This document shows positions 17,238-26,782 of a stretch of 50,163 bases of DNA, piece by piece. Made by a program: the position numbers and the translations under genes. Each line of letters opens with the position of its first letter. Position 1 is the stretch's first letter. The notes beneath the pieces were generated by a model, which saw nothing but the letters and a program-made list of their open reading frames with translations, had not been told where the DNA came from and made no database searches. The stretch is from Thermomonas sp. Lineage in GTDB: Bacteria > Pseudomonadota > Gammaproteobacteria > Xanthomonadales > Xanthomonadaceae. The stretch is from NCBI GenBank assembly GCA_020692565.1, contig JAIMKJ010000002.1, positions 92,368 through 142,530 on the forward strand. Direction: 5' to 3'.

Positions 17238-19322
17238 TCATTCGAAGTCGTAATTCATCTCGGGGCCGGCGGTGGCCAGGAAGTGGCCTTCCACGTAATC
17301 GACGCCGGCCGAGAACAGGATCGACATGCTGGCCGCGTCCTGCACGAATTCGGCGATGGTCAGGATGTCGAGGTCGCGGGCCTTCTGCGCGATGTCGCGC
17401 ACGCGCTGCTGGCTGTCGGCGTTCTTGGGCAGGTCTTCGATGAAGCTGCGGTCGATCTTCAGCAGCTGCGGCTGCACGTGGGTCAGCAACTGGAACGAAT
17501 CCAGGCCGGCGCCGAACTGCTCCAGCCCCAGGCGGCAGCCGAACTGGTTCACCGCCGCGGCGAACTGCTGCACCGCGTGCAGGTGAGTGAAGACCTTGGC
17601 TTCCTGCAGCTGCAGGGCGAGGTATTCGCCGGACGCGCCGCGCATCGCCAACTGTTCGCCGATGAACGTGGACAGGCTGTCGTTCTGCAGCGAGGCCTGC
17701 GAGACCTTGACCAGCAGGGTCACCGGCTTGCCGCCGTGTTCGCGCTGGGCGATGAGTTCGATCGCGCGCTCGGCCACGTAACGGTCGATCTGTTCCAGCA
17801 TCCCGTGGTCCTCGGCGATCTGCAGGAACACGCCGGGCGACACCAGTTCGCCGTCGCCGCCGTCGAGGCGCAGGAAGGTGTCGTAGACCGGGTGGTTGTC
17901 GCCCTGGAGGTTGATCACCGGCTGGAAATACAGGCTGAACTGTTTCTGTTCGAGCGCGTCGCGCAGGCGCTGCACCCAGATCTGGATGCGTTCGGCTTCG
18001 GCGCGGTCCACGGCGTTGGGATCGAACAGTTCCAGACGGTTGCCGCCGACGCCGGCCGCCGACTGCACGCCGGCCGCGGCCTTCGCCAGCACCTGGCTGA
18101 CGCTGGCGTTCTTCTCGCTGACCTGCACGCCGCCGATGCTGGCGGTGATCACGCTGGAGCGCTGGCCGATGACGAACACTTCGGCGGCGAAGGTGTTGCA
18201 GATGCGGGTGGCGAGGGTGGAGGTGGCGTCGTGGTCGCTGTTGCGCAGCAGGACCGCGAGGCTGTTTTCGGAGAAGCGCGCGGCGATGGCGTGTTCGTCC
18301 AGCTCGCTGCGCAGGCGCTCGGCGATGGCGGCCATGATGGTGTCGGCCGAATCCAGCCCGATCTCGTGCAGCAGCCGCTGGTAATGGTCGGGCTCGATCA
18401 GCAACAGGCCGTGCTGGGTGCCGTTCTGGGCGGCGTCGGCCACCGCATCCTCCAGCGCGTGCAGGAACGTCGGGCGGTTGAGCAGCCCGGTGACCTGGTC
18501 GCGCTGGCGCAGCTCTTCGACCTTGCGCGCCAGCTCCGGGTCCACGGCCTGTTCCTGGCGGCGGAAGATCACCTGCTGGCAGGCTTCGCCCTCGTACTGG
18601 GCCAGGGTGAATTCCATCACCGCCGGGAAGGCGTTGCCTTCGATGTCGCGCGCTTCCAGTTCGTAGCGCGGCGGCGGCGCTTCGCCCTTGCTCATGCTTT
18701 TCAGCAGTTGCTTGAATTCGTCGAGATATTTGGTGCCGACCAGATCCAGCAGCGACATGCCCTCGATGTCTTCGAACGATTCGTAGCCGAACATTTCGAG
18801 ATAGGCATCGTTGGCGCGGATGTGCATGCCTTCGTGGACGTAGGCGATCGGCTCGCGCGAGGATTCGATCAGCGCGTCGCAGCGGCGCTCGGTCTCGCGG
18901 ACCTGGGCTTCCAGCCGGCGCTGGGCGCGGCGGGCTTCCACGTCGGTCCACTCGCGGCGGACCGTCGCCAGCAACTGCGGCGGTTTATGGCGCAGGGCAA
19001 GGGCGCGCACGCTGCCGCCCAGCAGTTCGGAAAAGCTGTCGGTGTCGACGTGTTCGATCACCGCGACCAGCGGGATGTCCTTGCCGCTGGTGGTGACCTG
19101 CAACTGCACATCGGCCAGCGGGATCGAGCTGCAGGGATGGGAGGCCAGTACCAGATCGACCGTCTGCCCGACCAGCATCGTGGTCAATTCGGCCGCGGTG
19201 GTGGGTCGCAGCGGCCGTACCGCGATCCCGGCGTTCCGCAGTCCGCTGACGATGCCCTCGGCCTCCTCGACACTGTCATCCACCAGCATCAGACGCAGCG
19301 CGGGATCGTTGCTTTTCGACAT
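17238..19322 (-). CDS. fimX: FimX-type REC-PAS-GGDEF-EAL c-di-GMP effector
   Basis: This is a 694-residue protein with four domains: receiver-like (about 8-125), PAS (about 145-260), GGDEF (about 275-435) and EAL (about 445-690). All three signalling sites look degenerate. The usual phosphoacceptor strand reads LVLASHP. The GGDEF signature is replaced by SENSL (351-355). The EAL signature is replaced by DTF in VYDTFLRL (479-486). This architecture, length and degeneration match FimX of Xanthomonas, an inactive enzyme that binds c-di-GMP and controls type IV pilus function through PilZ and PilB. No pilus genes are in the window. The ATG at 19322 has GGAGAG upstream. Confidence 0.8.
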   Translation of the reverse strand: MSKSNDPALRLMLVDDSVEEAEGIVSGLRNAGIAVRPLRPTTAAELTTMLVGQTVDLVLASHPCSSIPLADVQLQVTTSGKDIPLVAVIEHVDTDSFSELLGGSVRALALRHKPPQLLATVRREWTDVEARRAQRRLEAQVRETERRCDALIESSREPIAYVHEGMHIRANDAYLEMFGYESFEDIEGMSLLDLVGTKYLDEFKQLLKSMSKGEAPPPRYELEARDIEGNAFPAVMEFTLAQYEGEACQQVIFRRQEQAVDPELARKVEELRQRDQVTGLLNRPTFLHALEDAVADAAQNGTQHGLLLIEPDHYQRLLHEIGLDSADTIMAAIAERLRSELDEHAIAARFSENSLAVLLRNSDHDATSTLATRICNTFAAEVFVIGQRSSVITASIGGVQVSEKNASVSQVLAKAAAGVQSAAGVGGNRLELFDPNAVDRAEAERIQIWVQRLRDALEQKQFSLYFQPVINLQGDNHPVYDTFLRLDGGDGELVSPGVFLQIAEDHGMLEQIDRYVAERAIELIAQREHGGKPVTLLVKVSQASLQNDSLSTFIGEQLAMRGASGEYLALQLQEAKVFTHLHAVQQFAAAVNQFGCRLGLEQFGAGLDSFQLLTHVQPQLLKIDRSFIEDLPKNADSQQRVRDIAQKARDLDILTIAEFVQDAASMSILFSAGVDYVEGHFLATAGPEMNYDFE

Positions 19323-19387
19323 GCGGGAGCTCTCCGGGGGGCAAGGTATGGTACGCGGTGCCGGCATCCGTGCCGACAATGGGTGTC

Positions 19388-20473
19388 TCAGTTCATGTCA
19401 GATCGCTGTTGCCGGTCCGCGGGCTTACTTTGCGACAACGCGGTGCCCGCAGACAATGGGCGCTTGCCGGGGTCGCCGGCCACTTCGCGCACCAGCCTGG
19501 GGACCAGATAGCCCGAAACGCGCGCCATCAATGCGCGATGCAGGGCCAGCGCGCGGTCGTCGTCGACCTCGAAATGCGCCGATCCGGCCACCCGGTCCAA
19601 CTGGTGCAGGTAGTAGGGCAGCACCCCGGCGGCGAAGCCGCGTTCGGACAGTGCGGCCAGCGCATCGACGCTGTCGTTGACCCCGCGCAGCAACACCGCC
19701 TGGTTGAGCAATGTCGCCCCCGCATCCCGCAGCCGCGCCATCGCCAGGTCGACGGCGGCGTCGAATTCCTGTGCGTGATTGGCGTGCAGCACCACCGCTA
19801 CCGGCCAGGGCAGCGCCCGCAGCCAGGCGGTGAATGCATCGTCGACCCGCTCGGGCAATACCACCGGCAACCGGGTATGGATGCGCAGCCGGCGCAGGTG
19901 CGGGATGGTCGCCAGCTGCGCTGTCAGCTCGGCCAGCTTGGCGGTCGACAGCGACAGCGGATCGCCGCCGGAGAGGATGGCCTCGTCGATGCCGGGGTCG
20001 GCGCGGATGGCCTCGACCGCCTCGCGCCACTGTCCGGCGGCGGCGGTTTCCTCGGCATAGGGGAAGTGGCGGCGGAAGCAATAGCGGCAGTGGATCGCGC
20101 AGCTGCCGGTGGCGATCAACAGCGCCCGGCCGGCGTATTTTTGGATGACCCCGGTGGCCGCCCTCGCCGCGCCGTCGCCGACCGCGTCCAGGCCGAAGCC
20201 CGGCATCGGCCGCAGCTCCTCGTCCAGCGGCAGCACCTGCCGCAGCAGCGGGTCGTGCGGGTCGCCCGGGCGCATGCGGGCGACGAAGCCCCGCGGCACC
20301 CGCAGCGGGAACTGCGCCGCGGCCCCAGCGGACAGGCCCGGCACCCGGCCTTCCAGTCCCAGCAGCGCCAGCAGTTCGGCCGGATCGCGCACGGCGTCGC
20401 GCCACAGGCGTTTCCAGTCGGCGGGAGCGGGGTCGGGGGCGGGGTGCGGTGCGGGGGAGGCTGCGGGTATCAT
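19388..20473 (-). CDS. epmB: EF-P lysylation radical-SAM enzyme EpmB
   Basis: This is a 361-residue lysine 2,3-aminomutase relative. The radical-SAM cluster motif is CAIHCRYC (CxxxCxxC), followed by FRRHFPY and GGDPLSLS. It converts alpha-lysine to (R)-beta-lysine for EF-P modification. It is transcribed away from efp with a 163-base shared upstream region, and the target Lys34 is present in EF-P. The ligase gene epmA is not in the window. The N-terminal 20 residues are Ala/Pro-rich and may be over-extended, as no clear ribosome site marks the ATG. Confidence 0.92.
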   Translation of the reverse strand: MIPAASPAPHPAPDPAPADWKRLWRDAVRDPAELLALLGLEGRVPGLSAGAAAQFPLRVPRGFVARMRPGDPHDPLLRQVLPLDEELRPMPGFGLDAVGDGAARAATGVIQKYAGRALLIATGSCAIHCRYCFRRHFPYAEETAAAGQWREAVEAIRADPGIDEAILSGGDPLSLSTAKLAELTAQLATIPHLRRLRIHTRLPVVLPERVDDAFTAWLRALPWPVAVVLHANHAQEFDAAVDLAMARLRDAGATLLNQAVLLRGVNDSVDALAALSERGFAAGVLPYYLHQLDRVAGSAHFEVDDDRALALHRALMARVSGYLVPRLVREVAGDPGKRPLSAGTALSQSKPADRQQRSDMN

Positions 20474-20636
20474 GTGCGGTCAATCGGGCCAGTGGATCTA
20501 TTCATCTGTTGGGACGCACCGGCGTTACGCACCGGTGGTTCTCGCGGGTGTTCCGGGTCCAGCCCCACATTCTAGTCGCCCCCGGGTCGCGCCGGCCCCG
20601 GGGCGGTTCCGCAGATCGCATTCATCAGGAGTAACC

Positions 20637-21203
20637 ATGGCCAGTCTGGGCATGAACGACGTCAAGAACGGCCAGAAGATCCTGGTCAACAACGACCCCT
20701 GCGTCATCACCGAAACCGAATACGTCAAGCCCGGCAAGGGCCAGGCCTTCACCCGCATCAAGTTCCGCAACATCAAGTCGGGCCGCGTGGTCGAAATGAC
20801 CATGAAGGCGACCGACTCGCTGGAAGTGGCCGATGTGGTCGATACCGACATGCAGTTCCTCTACGCCGACGGCGAGTACTGGCACTTCATGAACCCTGAA
20901 AGTTTCGAGCAGGTGCAGGCCGACAAGGCCGGGATGGGCGGCGCCGAGAAGTGGCTGAAGGGCGAGGAAGAATGCCTGGTCACGCTGTGGAACGGCATCC
21001 CGATCGCGGTCACCCCGCCGAACTTCGTCGAACTCAAGATCGTCGAGACCGACCCGGGCGTCCGCGGCGACACTTCTGGCGGCGGCGGCAAGCCGGCCGT
21101 CCTCGAAACCGGCGCGGTGGTCCGCGTGCCGTTGTTCGTGGGTCAGGAAGAAATCATCAAGGTCGACACCCGCTCCGGCGAGTATTTCAGCCGGGTGAAG
21201 TGA
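20637..21203 (+). CDS. efp: Translation elongation factor P
   Basis: This is a 188-residue EF-P, which relieves ribosome stalling at polyproline. The KOW-like N-domain carries Lys34 in KPGKGQAF, the residue modified by EpmA/EpmB. The C-terminal signature [20 protein letters not shown] is nearly canonical. AGGAG lies six bases before the ATG at 20637; an upstream open frame without its own ribosome site is not part of the gene. The divergent neighbour is epmB. Confidence 0.97.
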   Translation: MASLGMNDVKNGQKILVNNDPCVITETEYVKPGKGQAFTRIKFRNIKSGRVVEMTMKATDSLEVADVVDTDMQFLYADGEYWHFMNPESFEQVQADKAGMGGAEKWLKGEEECLVTLWNGIPIAVTPPNFVELKIVETDPGVRGDTSGGGGKPAVLETGAVVRVPLFVGQEEIIKVDTRSGEYFSRVK

Positions 21204-21325
21204 TTGATTCGCAGCGAGCCCGCCCATGCGGAACGCTGACGTAAGGCGACCTCCAAGCCGTGTGCGCGGCGTGCGGGGAGTGAATTGCGGCGTTGCTTCT
21301 TCGTATGATGAAGCACACCAGCCAG

Positions 21326-21348
21326 AAGCCCGCCACCGGCGGGCTTTT
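21326..21348 (+). terminator. Rho-independent terminator of efp
   Basis: AAGCCCGCC-A-CCGGCGGGCTTTT forms a short GC hairpin with a T-run, 120 bases after the efp stop. Confidence 0.8.
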
Positions 21349-21372
21349 GCGTTCTATGCCAATCTGCTGCTC

Positions 21373-21609
21373 ATGAATGAAGACTCTGGCGTTACTGTTG
21401 CACTGACTCTGGACGAGGCGCTGGTCCTGTTCGAGTTTTTGCAACGCTATTCCGAAACCGACTCATTACGGATCGATGACCCAGCCGAGCAGCGCGCACT
21501 GTGGAATCTCGCCTGCCTGCTGGAAAAGACATTGGTCGCCCCCTTCGATCAGGACTGCGCGCGACAGCTGGCCGACGCCCGGGACCGTCTGCGCGACGAG
21601 CCCGTTTGA
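21373..21609 (+). CDS. Small hypothetical protein, 78 residues
   Basis: The frame opens at ATG 21373 (MNEDSGVTVALTLDEALVLF) and reads as an ordinary soluble alpha-helical protein with balanced composition: LFEFLQRYSETD, then ALWNLACLLEKTL. It has no signal peptide or membrane segment. Frames further upstream cross the efp terminator, so the ATG after the hairpin is the natural start. No family is recognised. It is followed after 54 bases by the MTA/SAH deaminase gene on the same strand. Confidence 0.62.
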   Translation: MNEDSGVTVALTLDEALVLFEFLQRYSETDSLRIDDPAEQRALWNLACLLEKTLVAPFDQDCARQLADARDRLRDEPV

Positions 21610-21663
21610 GCTATGCCCCGCCTCCGCCGCGCAAGCCCCGGCGCAGGATGAGACAATCCCCCA

Positions 21664-23022
21664 ATGACCTACCAGCCCGTCTCCGAAGCCCCCATTCCCG
21701 AAGCCTGCGACCTGCTGATCGAGGCCCGTTACGTCGTCCCGGTCCAGCCGCACGCTGTCGTGCTCGACCATCACGCGGTGGCGATCCGCGGCGGCGAAAT
21801 TCTCGCGGTGTTGCCCATCGCCGAGGCCCGCATCCGTTTCGAAGCGAAGGACACCGTGTCGCGCCCCGAGGGTGCTTTGATCCCCGGGCTGATCAACGCG
21901 CACTGCCACAATCCGATGACGCTGATGCGCGGGGTCGCCGACGACCTGCCGCTGAAGCAGTGGCTGCAGGATCACATCTGGCCGATCGAAGGCGCGGTCA
22001 TGGGCCCGGAGTTCGTGGCCGACGGCATCGAACTGGCGATCGCCGAAATGCTCCGCGGCGGCACCACCTGCTGCAACGAGAACTACTTCTTCCCCGACCT
22101 TCAGGCCGCGACCTACAAACGTCACGGCTTCCGCGCGCGCGTCGGCCTGCCGGTGATCGATTTCCCGACCGCGTGGGCGAAGAGCGACGACGAATATTTC
22201 GACCGCGCCGGCGAAGTCCACGACCAGTGGCGTCACGACACGCTCATCGCCACCGCGTTCGCGCCGCATGCGCCGTACACGGTGTCGGACGAGAACTTCG
22301 AGCGCATCCGCATGCTCGCCGACCAGCTCGATCTGCCGGTGCACCTGCACACCCACGAGACCGCGCAGGAAGTGCAGCAGTCGCAGCAGAAGCACGGCCA
22401 GCGCCCGATCGCGCGGCTTGATCGCCTCGGTCTGATCAACGACCGCCTGATCGCGGTGCACATGACCCAGCTCACCGACGCCGAGATCGCGCTCTGCGCC
22501 GCGCGCGGCGTCAGCGTCGTGCATTGTCCGGAATCCAACCTCAAGCTCGCCTCGGGTTTCTGCCCGGTGCACAAACTGGTGCATGCCGGGGTCAACGTCG
22601 CCATCGGCACCGACGGCTGCGCCAGCAACAACGACCTGGACATGTTCGGCGAAATGCGGACCGCCGCGCTGCTGGCGAAAGCCGTCGCCGACGATGCGTC
22701 CGCGTTCGACGCCGCCAGCGCGCTGCGCGCGGCCACGCTCGGCAGCGCCAAGGCGATGGGCTTCGATCACCTCGTGGGCTCGATCGAAGCCGGCAAGCAG
22801 GCCGACCTGGCCTGCGTGGACTTGTCGGCGCTGGAGACCCAGCCGCTGCATCACGTGCTGTCGCAACTGGTCTACGCCACCGGCCGCCATCAGGTGTCCG
22901 ATGTGTGGATCGCCGGCAAGGCGAAACTGCGCGACCGTACTCTGGTCGACATGGACATCGATGCGCTGATCGCGAACGCCAGGCAGTGGCGGGAGCGGAT
23001 CGGCGGCGTGATGGTGGGTTGA
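21664..23022 (+). CDS. mtaD: TRZ/ATZ-family amidohydrolase, probable MTA/SAH deaminase
   Basis: This is a 452-residue zinc-dependent amidohydrolase. Metal and substrate motifs are in order: NAHCHNPMTLMRG, GGTTCCNENYFF, HAPYTVSD, LHTHETAQE and GTDGCASNNDLDMFGEM. This matches the 5'-methylthioadenosine/S-adenosylhomocysteine deaminase branch rather than guanine or chlorohydrolase branches. It precedes the methyltransferase gene ubiG on the same strand, a plausible link through SAH recycling. Substrate is inferred from family resemblance. Confidence 0.85.
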   Translation: MTYQPVSEAPIPEACDLLIEARYVVPVQPHAVVLDHHAVAIRGGEILAVLPIAEARIRFEAKDTVSRPEGALIPGLINAHCHNPMTLMRGVADDLPLKQWLQDHIWPIEGAVMGPEFVADGIELAIAEMLRGGTTCCNENYFFPDLQAATYKRHGFRARVGLPVIDFPTAWAKSDDEYFDRAGEVHDQWRHDTLIATAFAPHAPYTVSDENFERIRMLADQLDLPVHLHTHETAQEVQQSQQKHGQRPIARLDRLGLINDRLIAVHMTQLTDAEIALCAARGVSVVHCPESNLKLASGFCPVHKLVHAGVNVAIGTDGCASNNDLDMFGEMRTAALLAKAVADDASAFDAASALRAATLGSAKAMGFDHLVGSIEAGKQADLACVDLSALETQPLHHVLSQLVYATGRHQVSDVWIAGKAKLRDRTLVDMDIDALIANARQWRERIGGVMVG

Positions 23023-23099
23023 GGTGGCGTCATGTCGAGGCTTCGGCGCCCCATGCGATCCGCTGGTCCGGACATTGATGTAGTACACGGGATGAGTCG

Positions 23100-23813
23100 A
23101 TGAACGCAGCAGAACAACACGACAACTTCAGCCAGACCGAACTCGACAAGTTCAACGCGCTGGCGAATCGCTGGTGGGACCCCGAAGGCCCGCAGAAAGC
23201 GCTGCATGCGCTGAATCCCGCGCGCTTGGGTTACGTGCGCGACCGCACGACGCTGCGCGGCGCGCGCGTGCTCGATGTCGGCTGCGGCGCGGGCCTGCTC
23301 AGCGAGGCGCTGGCGCGCGAGGGCGCGCAGGTGACCGCGATCGATCTGGCGCCGGATCTCATCAAGATCGCGAAACTGCACCGGCTGGAATCCGGCGTCG
23401 AAGTCGACTACCGCCTCACGCCGGTCGAAGCGCTCGCCGACGAGATGCCCGCCGGCTTCGACGCCATCGTCTGCATGGAAATGCTGGAACACGTGCCCGA
23501 TCCCGGCGCGATCATCGCCGCCTGTGCGACCCTGCTCAAACCCGGCGGGCGACTGTTCCTGTCCACGCTCAACCGCACCCCGGCCGCGTTCGCGCTGGCC
23601 ATCGTCGGCGCCGAGTACGTCGCTCGGCTGCTGCCGAAAGGCACGCACCAGTATCGCGATTTCATCAAACCGTCTGAGTTGGGCGCATGGCTGCGCGCTG
23701 CCGACCTCGAACTCGAAGACGTGAGCGGCCTGATCTACGACCCGCTGCGCCACAGCGCGCGCGTCGGTGGCCGCACCGATGTGAATTATCTGGCGTGCGC
23801 GGTGAAGCCGTAG
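23100..23813 (+). CDS. ubiG: Ubiquinone biosynthesis O-methyltransferase UbiG
   Basis: This is a 237-residue class I SAM methyltransferase that performs both O-methylations in ubiquinone synthesis. The N-terminus has the UbiG hallmark [19 protein letters not shown]. The SAM motif is [13 protein letters not shown], followed by [12 protein letters not shown] and [12 protein letters not shown]. Length matches the family (about 240). The downstream phosphatase and synthase-like genes are on the same strand, separated by a repeat-filled spacer of about 280 bases. Confidence 0.96.
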   Translation: MNAAEQHDNFSQTELDKFNALANRWWDPEGPQKALHALNPARLGYVRDRTTLRGARVLDVGCGAGLLSEALAREGAQVTAIDLAPDLIKIAKLHRLESGVEVDYRLTPVEALADEMPAGFDAIVCMEMLEHVPDPGAIIAACATLLKPGGRLFLSTLNRTPAAFALAIVGAEYVARLLPKGTHQYRDFIKPSELGAWLRAADLELEDVSGLIYDPLRHSARVGGRTDVNYLACAVKP

Positions 23814-23836
23814 GCGGGTTCGAATCCTGCGCGAGG

Positions 23837-24039
23837 GCGAAGAGCAAATCCCCCGCTGTCGCCGCCCCCTTTTTCAAAGGGGGCTTGTGGTTCTGAACGT
23901 TGGTCCGCTTCCGTTTTTCCAAGAGGGCTTGTGGTTCTGAAGGTTGAGCTGCCTCCGTCTTGATTGCGCAATGATGCGCCCCCTTTGAAAAAGGGGGCGG
24001 GCAATCGCGAAGCGATTGACGGGGGATTTGCTTTTCGCC
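23837..24039. repeat. Inverted repeat block between ubiG and the phosphatase gene
   Basis: The left end (GCGAAGAGCAAATCCCCCG, then CCCCTTTTTCAAAGGGG) is mirrored at the right end (CCCCTTTGAAAAAGGGGG, then CGGGGGATTTGCTTTTCGC). GGCTTGTGGTTCTGAA also occurs twice in direct orientation inside. It looks like a small non-coding mobile or REP-type element. The stretch 23814-24096 holds no gene I can support. Confidence 0.7.
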
Positions 24040-24096
24040 GCGCCGCGTACTTTCAAAATCGTTTTCCGAATCTCATCACCCGACCCGGAGCCACCG

Positions 24097-24801
24097 TTGT
24101 CCCAGACCCGTTGTTCAAAAGGCGCGTACCCGCGCGGCGTGCTCTTCGATCTCGATGGCACCCTGCTCGACAGCGCGCCAGACATGGTCGAGGCGATCAA
24201 TATCCTGCGCCGCGCGCACGGCGAGCCCGACATGCCGCACGACAGCCTGCGTCCGCACGTGTCGAAAGGCGCGCGGGCGATGATCGGCGCATCGTTCGGG
24301 CATCTCGATCCCGACGCGCGCGAAGCGCTGGTCAAGCCCTTTCTCGATGCCTATGAAGGCATCCTCGGCCGCTATTGCGTGCTGTTCGACGGCATCGCCG
24401 AGATGCTCGATGCGCTGGAAGCCGACGGCACGCGCTGGGGCATCGTCACCAACAAGCCGGAATATCTGGCGAAGCAGCTGATGCCGATCCTCGGCTGGAG
24501 CGAACGCTGCGGCGTGCTGATCGGCGGCGATTCGCTGCCCGAGCGCAAACCGCATCCGCTGCCGCTGCTGCATTCGGCGCAGGTCATCGGCGTCGCCGCG
24601 CAGGACTGCGTGTACGTGGGCGACGACGAGCGCGACATCGTCGCCGCGCGCGCGGCGGGCATGCCGTCGATCGTCGCGCTGTGGGGCTATCGCTTGCCGG
24701 GCGTCGATCCGCTGGACTGGCGGGGCGACACGATGATCGAACGACCGCTCGAATTGCGGGATCCCGCGATCTGGCCGACGACGGTCGCGCATCCGCTGTG
24801 A
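24097..24801 (+). CDS. gph: HAD-family phosphatase: phosphoglycolate phosphatase or MupP
   Basis: This is a protein of about 234 residues. HAD motif I is FDLDGTLLD, motif II WGIVTNKPE, motif III KPHP and motif IV YVGDDERD. It is annotated by similarity as phosphoglycolate phosphatase (Gph). The same position after ubiG is occupied in Pseudomonas by mupP, a MurNAc-6-phosphate phosphatase of cell-wall recycling, so MupP is a serious alternative. The TTG at 24097 is preceded by GGAG at seven bases, better than the ATG at 24016, which lies inside the repeat block. The stop overlaps the next gene's GTG. Confidence 0.85.
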   Translation: MSQTRCSKGAYPRGVLFDLDGTLLDSAPDMVEAINILRRAHGEPDMPHDSLRPHVSKGARAMIGASFGHLDPDAREALVKPFLDAYEGILGRYCVLFDGIAEMLDALEADGTRWGIVTNKPEYLAKQLMPILGWSERCGVLIGGDSLPERKPHPLPLLHSAQVIGVAAQDCVYVGDDERDIVAARAAGMPSIVALWGYRLPGVDPLDWRGDTMIERPLELRDPAIWPTTVAHPL

Positions 24802-25520
24802 ACGACCCGGCCGTGAACGATATGTCCGCTCTCGACCCCGCGCTCGAAGATTTCCTCGGCAAATGGCGCGGACGCTGGCCGGAATGGCGGATCGCGCAGG
24901 TCTTCGTCGCCGAGTCCGAGCGTGGGACCGCCGAGGCCTGGTTCGCGCTGCTGCAGGAATGGACCGATGCCGCCTGGGCCGGGGACGATCCGACCCCGGG
25001 CTTCGCCAAGCTGGCGTGGTGGCAGGAAGAATTGTCGGGCTGGTCGAAAGGCCTGCGCCGGCATCCGCTGGGTCGCGTGCTGCAGAAGCGGCCCGCGCCG
25101 TGGGCGACGCTGGCGGTCGCCCTTCCGGCGCTGCAGGCGGTGCGCGAACCGCTGCGTGCCTGGGCGCCACCGCAGCCGCTGACGGCGCAGTTGCAGCCGC
25201 TGGCGGCCGTGATCGCCGACTGCGAGCGTGTGCTGTTGTCGCCCGAAGTCGCATCCGATGCGGCACACCAGGCCGACACATTCTTATTGTTCGCGATGCA
25301 TGCGCTGTGGCATCGCGATGAACCCGCAGATGCACAGCCGATGCAGGCCTGGGCGCGCCAACTCGCGTCGACCGCGCCGCAGCGCGCCGGGACGCGCCCG
25401 CGACGGATCCACGACGCCCTGAGCCACGCCCGGCTGCGCCGTGTCGCGGCTGCGGGTGAGGTGTCGGCGCTGTCGCCGGCCGTAGCGCTGTGGCGAGCGT
25501 GGCGCGCGGCACGGGTTTGA
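24798..25520 (+). CDS. Squalene/phytoene synthase-like family protein
   Basis: This is a protein of about 240 residues, all alpha by composition. The segment KLAWWQEELSGWSKG...RHPLGRVL resembles the conserved core of squalene/phytoene synthases and of NDUFAF6-like relatives. I do not see the two Asp-rich DxxxD prenyl-diphosphate motifs, so it may lack prenyl transferase activity. GTG at 24798 overlaps the stop of the phosphatase gene (GTGA), suggesting coupled translation; GTG 24813 and ATG 24822 are alternatives. It lies in a run with ubiG. Function is not established by the sequence. Confidence 0.6.
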   Translation: MNDPAVNDMSALDPALEDFLGKWRGRWPEWRIAQVFVAESERGTAEAWFALLQEWTDAAWAGDDPTPGFAKLAWWQEELSGWSKGLRRHPLGRVLQKRPAPWATLAVALPALQAVREPLRAWAPPQPLTAQLQPLAAVIADCERVLLSPEVASDAAHQADTFLLFAMHALWHRDEPADAQPMQAWARQLASTAPQRAGTRPRRIHDALSHARLRRVAAAGEVSALSPAVALWRAWRAARV

Positions 25521-25611
25521 GCCCCGAACGCAGCGTTCCGGGGCGATTCCCGAAGCGCTTGCCGCGGCTGGGTACAATGGCCGCCCCTACGCTATCCCTC
25601 GATGTGGCCCG

Positions 25612-26568
25612 ATGCCGCCCGTGACTGTGCGCCCGAATGCCCAACCGATGCCCGACGTGGCCGGCGATGCCGCCACCGCCGCGCGCGCACTCGACTGGGT
25701 GGGGATGCACAACATCGCGCTGCCGCTGCGACTGCGCGGCGACGACGGCGCTGTGTTGCAGGTGCCGGCCTCGGTGGACGTCCTCGTCGATCTGCGCGAT
25801 CCCGACGCCCGCGGCATCCACATGTCGCGGCTCTACAGGCAACTGCAGGACACCCTGGTCGAAGAACCGCTGACGCCTGCGCGCCTGCGTCGCATCCTGC
25901 AGGCCTGCGTCGAATCCCAGGGCGCGTTGTCCACGTCCGCGCGGCTGACGCTGCGCTTCGAACAATTGCTCCGGCGCCGCGCACTGATCAGCGACAACAG
26001 CGGCTGGAAGCGTTATCCGCTGGAAATCGACGCACTGCTCGCGCAGGGAGATTTCACGCTGACGCTGGCGTTCTCGGTGGAATACTCCAGCACCTGTCCG
26101 GCCTCGGCCGCGCTGTCGCGGCAACTCAACGCCGAACGTTTCGTCGAGGACTTCGCCGCCCAGAGCTTCGCCGCCGCGCATCCGCTGTCCACGCAGGTGG
26201 TGGGCGATTGGCTGGCGTCGGAGCGCGGCCTCGCCGCCACGCCGCACGCGCAGCGCAGCCGCGCCGAGATCCGGGTCGAACTGCTCGCCTCGTTCGACGA
26301 ACTGCCGGTGGCCGATCTGATCGATCGCGCCGAAGCCGCGCTGGGCACGCCGGTGCAGACCGCGGTGAAACGCGAGGACGAGCAGGCGTTCGCCCGGCTC
26401 AATGCCGAGCATCTGATGTTCTGCGAAGACGCCGCGCGTCGCGTCGCCGCCGCGCTGGCCGCCGATGCGCGCGTACAGCGCTTCGACGTGCGCGTCTCGC
26501 ATTTCGAGAGCCTGCACCCGCACGACGCGGTGGCGCAGGTGTCCGGCAAGGGGCTCGCCGCCGGCTGA
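25612..26568 (+). CDS. folE2: GTP cyclohydrolase FolE2 (type IB)
   Basis: This is a 318-residue protein of the COG1469/FolE2 family, which makes dihydroneopterin triphosphate from GTP for folate (and queuosine) synthesis with flexible metal use. Hallmarks are DWVGMHNIALPL, DARGIHMSRLY, VEYSSTCPASAALSR (the Cys being the expected metal ligand) and VQRFDVRVSHFESLHPHDA near the end. FolE2 is often induced by zinc shortage, but I see no Zur site that I would defend. A downstream queuosine-related gene (gluQ) is elsewhere in the window. Confidence 0.93.
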   Translation: MPPVTVRPNAQPMPDVAGDAATAARALDWVGMHNIALPLRLRGDDGAVLQVPASVDVLVDLRDPDARGIHMSRLYRQLQDTLVEEPLTPARLRRILQACVESQGALSTSARLTLRFEQLLRRRALISDNSGWKRYPLEIDALLAQGDFTLTLAFSVEYSSTCPASAALSRQLNAERFVEDFAAQSFAAAHPLSTQVVGDWLASERGLAATPHAQRSRAEIRVELLASFDELPVADLIDRAEAALGTPVQTAVKREDEQAFARLNAEHLMFCEDAARRVAAALAADARVQRFDVRVSHFESLHPHDAVAQVSGKGLAAG

Positions 26569-26782
26569 GCGTTCGCCGATGCATGGAGCGGTCTTTCGTC
26601 ACACTTTGATTGTCGACGGATTCTGAACGACGTATGCTCGCTGCGTTCATGGCGCAAGCCTTGGACAAGCCACGCAACGCCATGGCCAACGTCATGGGCA
26701 CGCCACGCCAAGCGGGATGCTGCGCGAGGATTCGGGGGCGCGCTCAGACCGACCTATACCGATCGACAGAGGAGGTCACATC

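Noticed and set aside
17157..19511. 784-codon plus-strand frame across fimX
   Set aside because: Antisense shadow of fimX, whose domains are clear; the frame has no motif or ribosome site.
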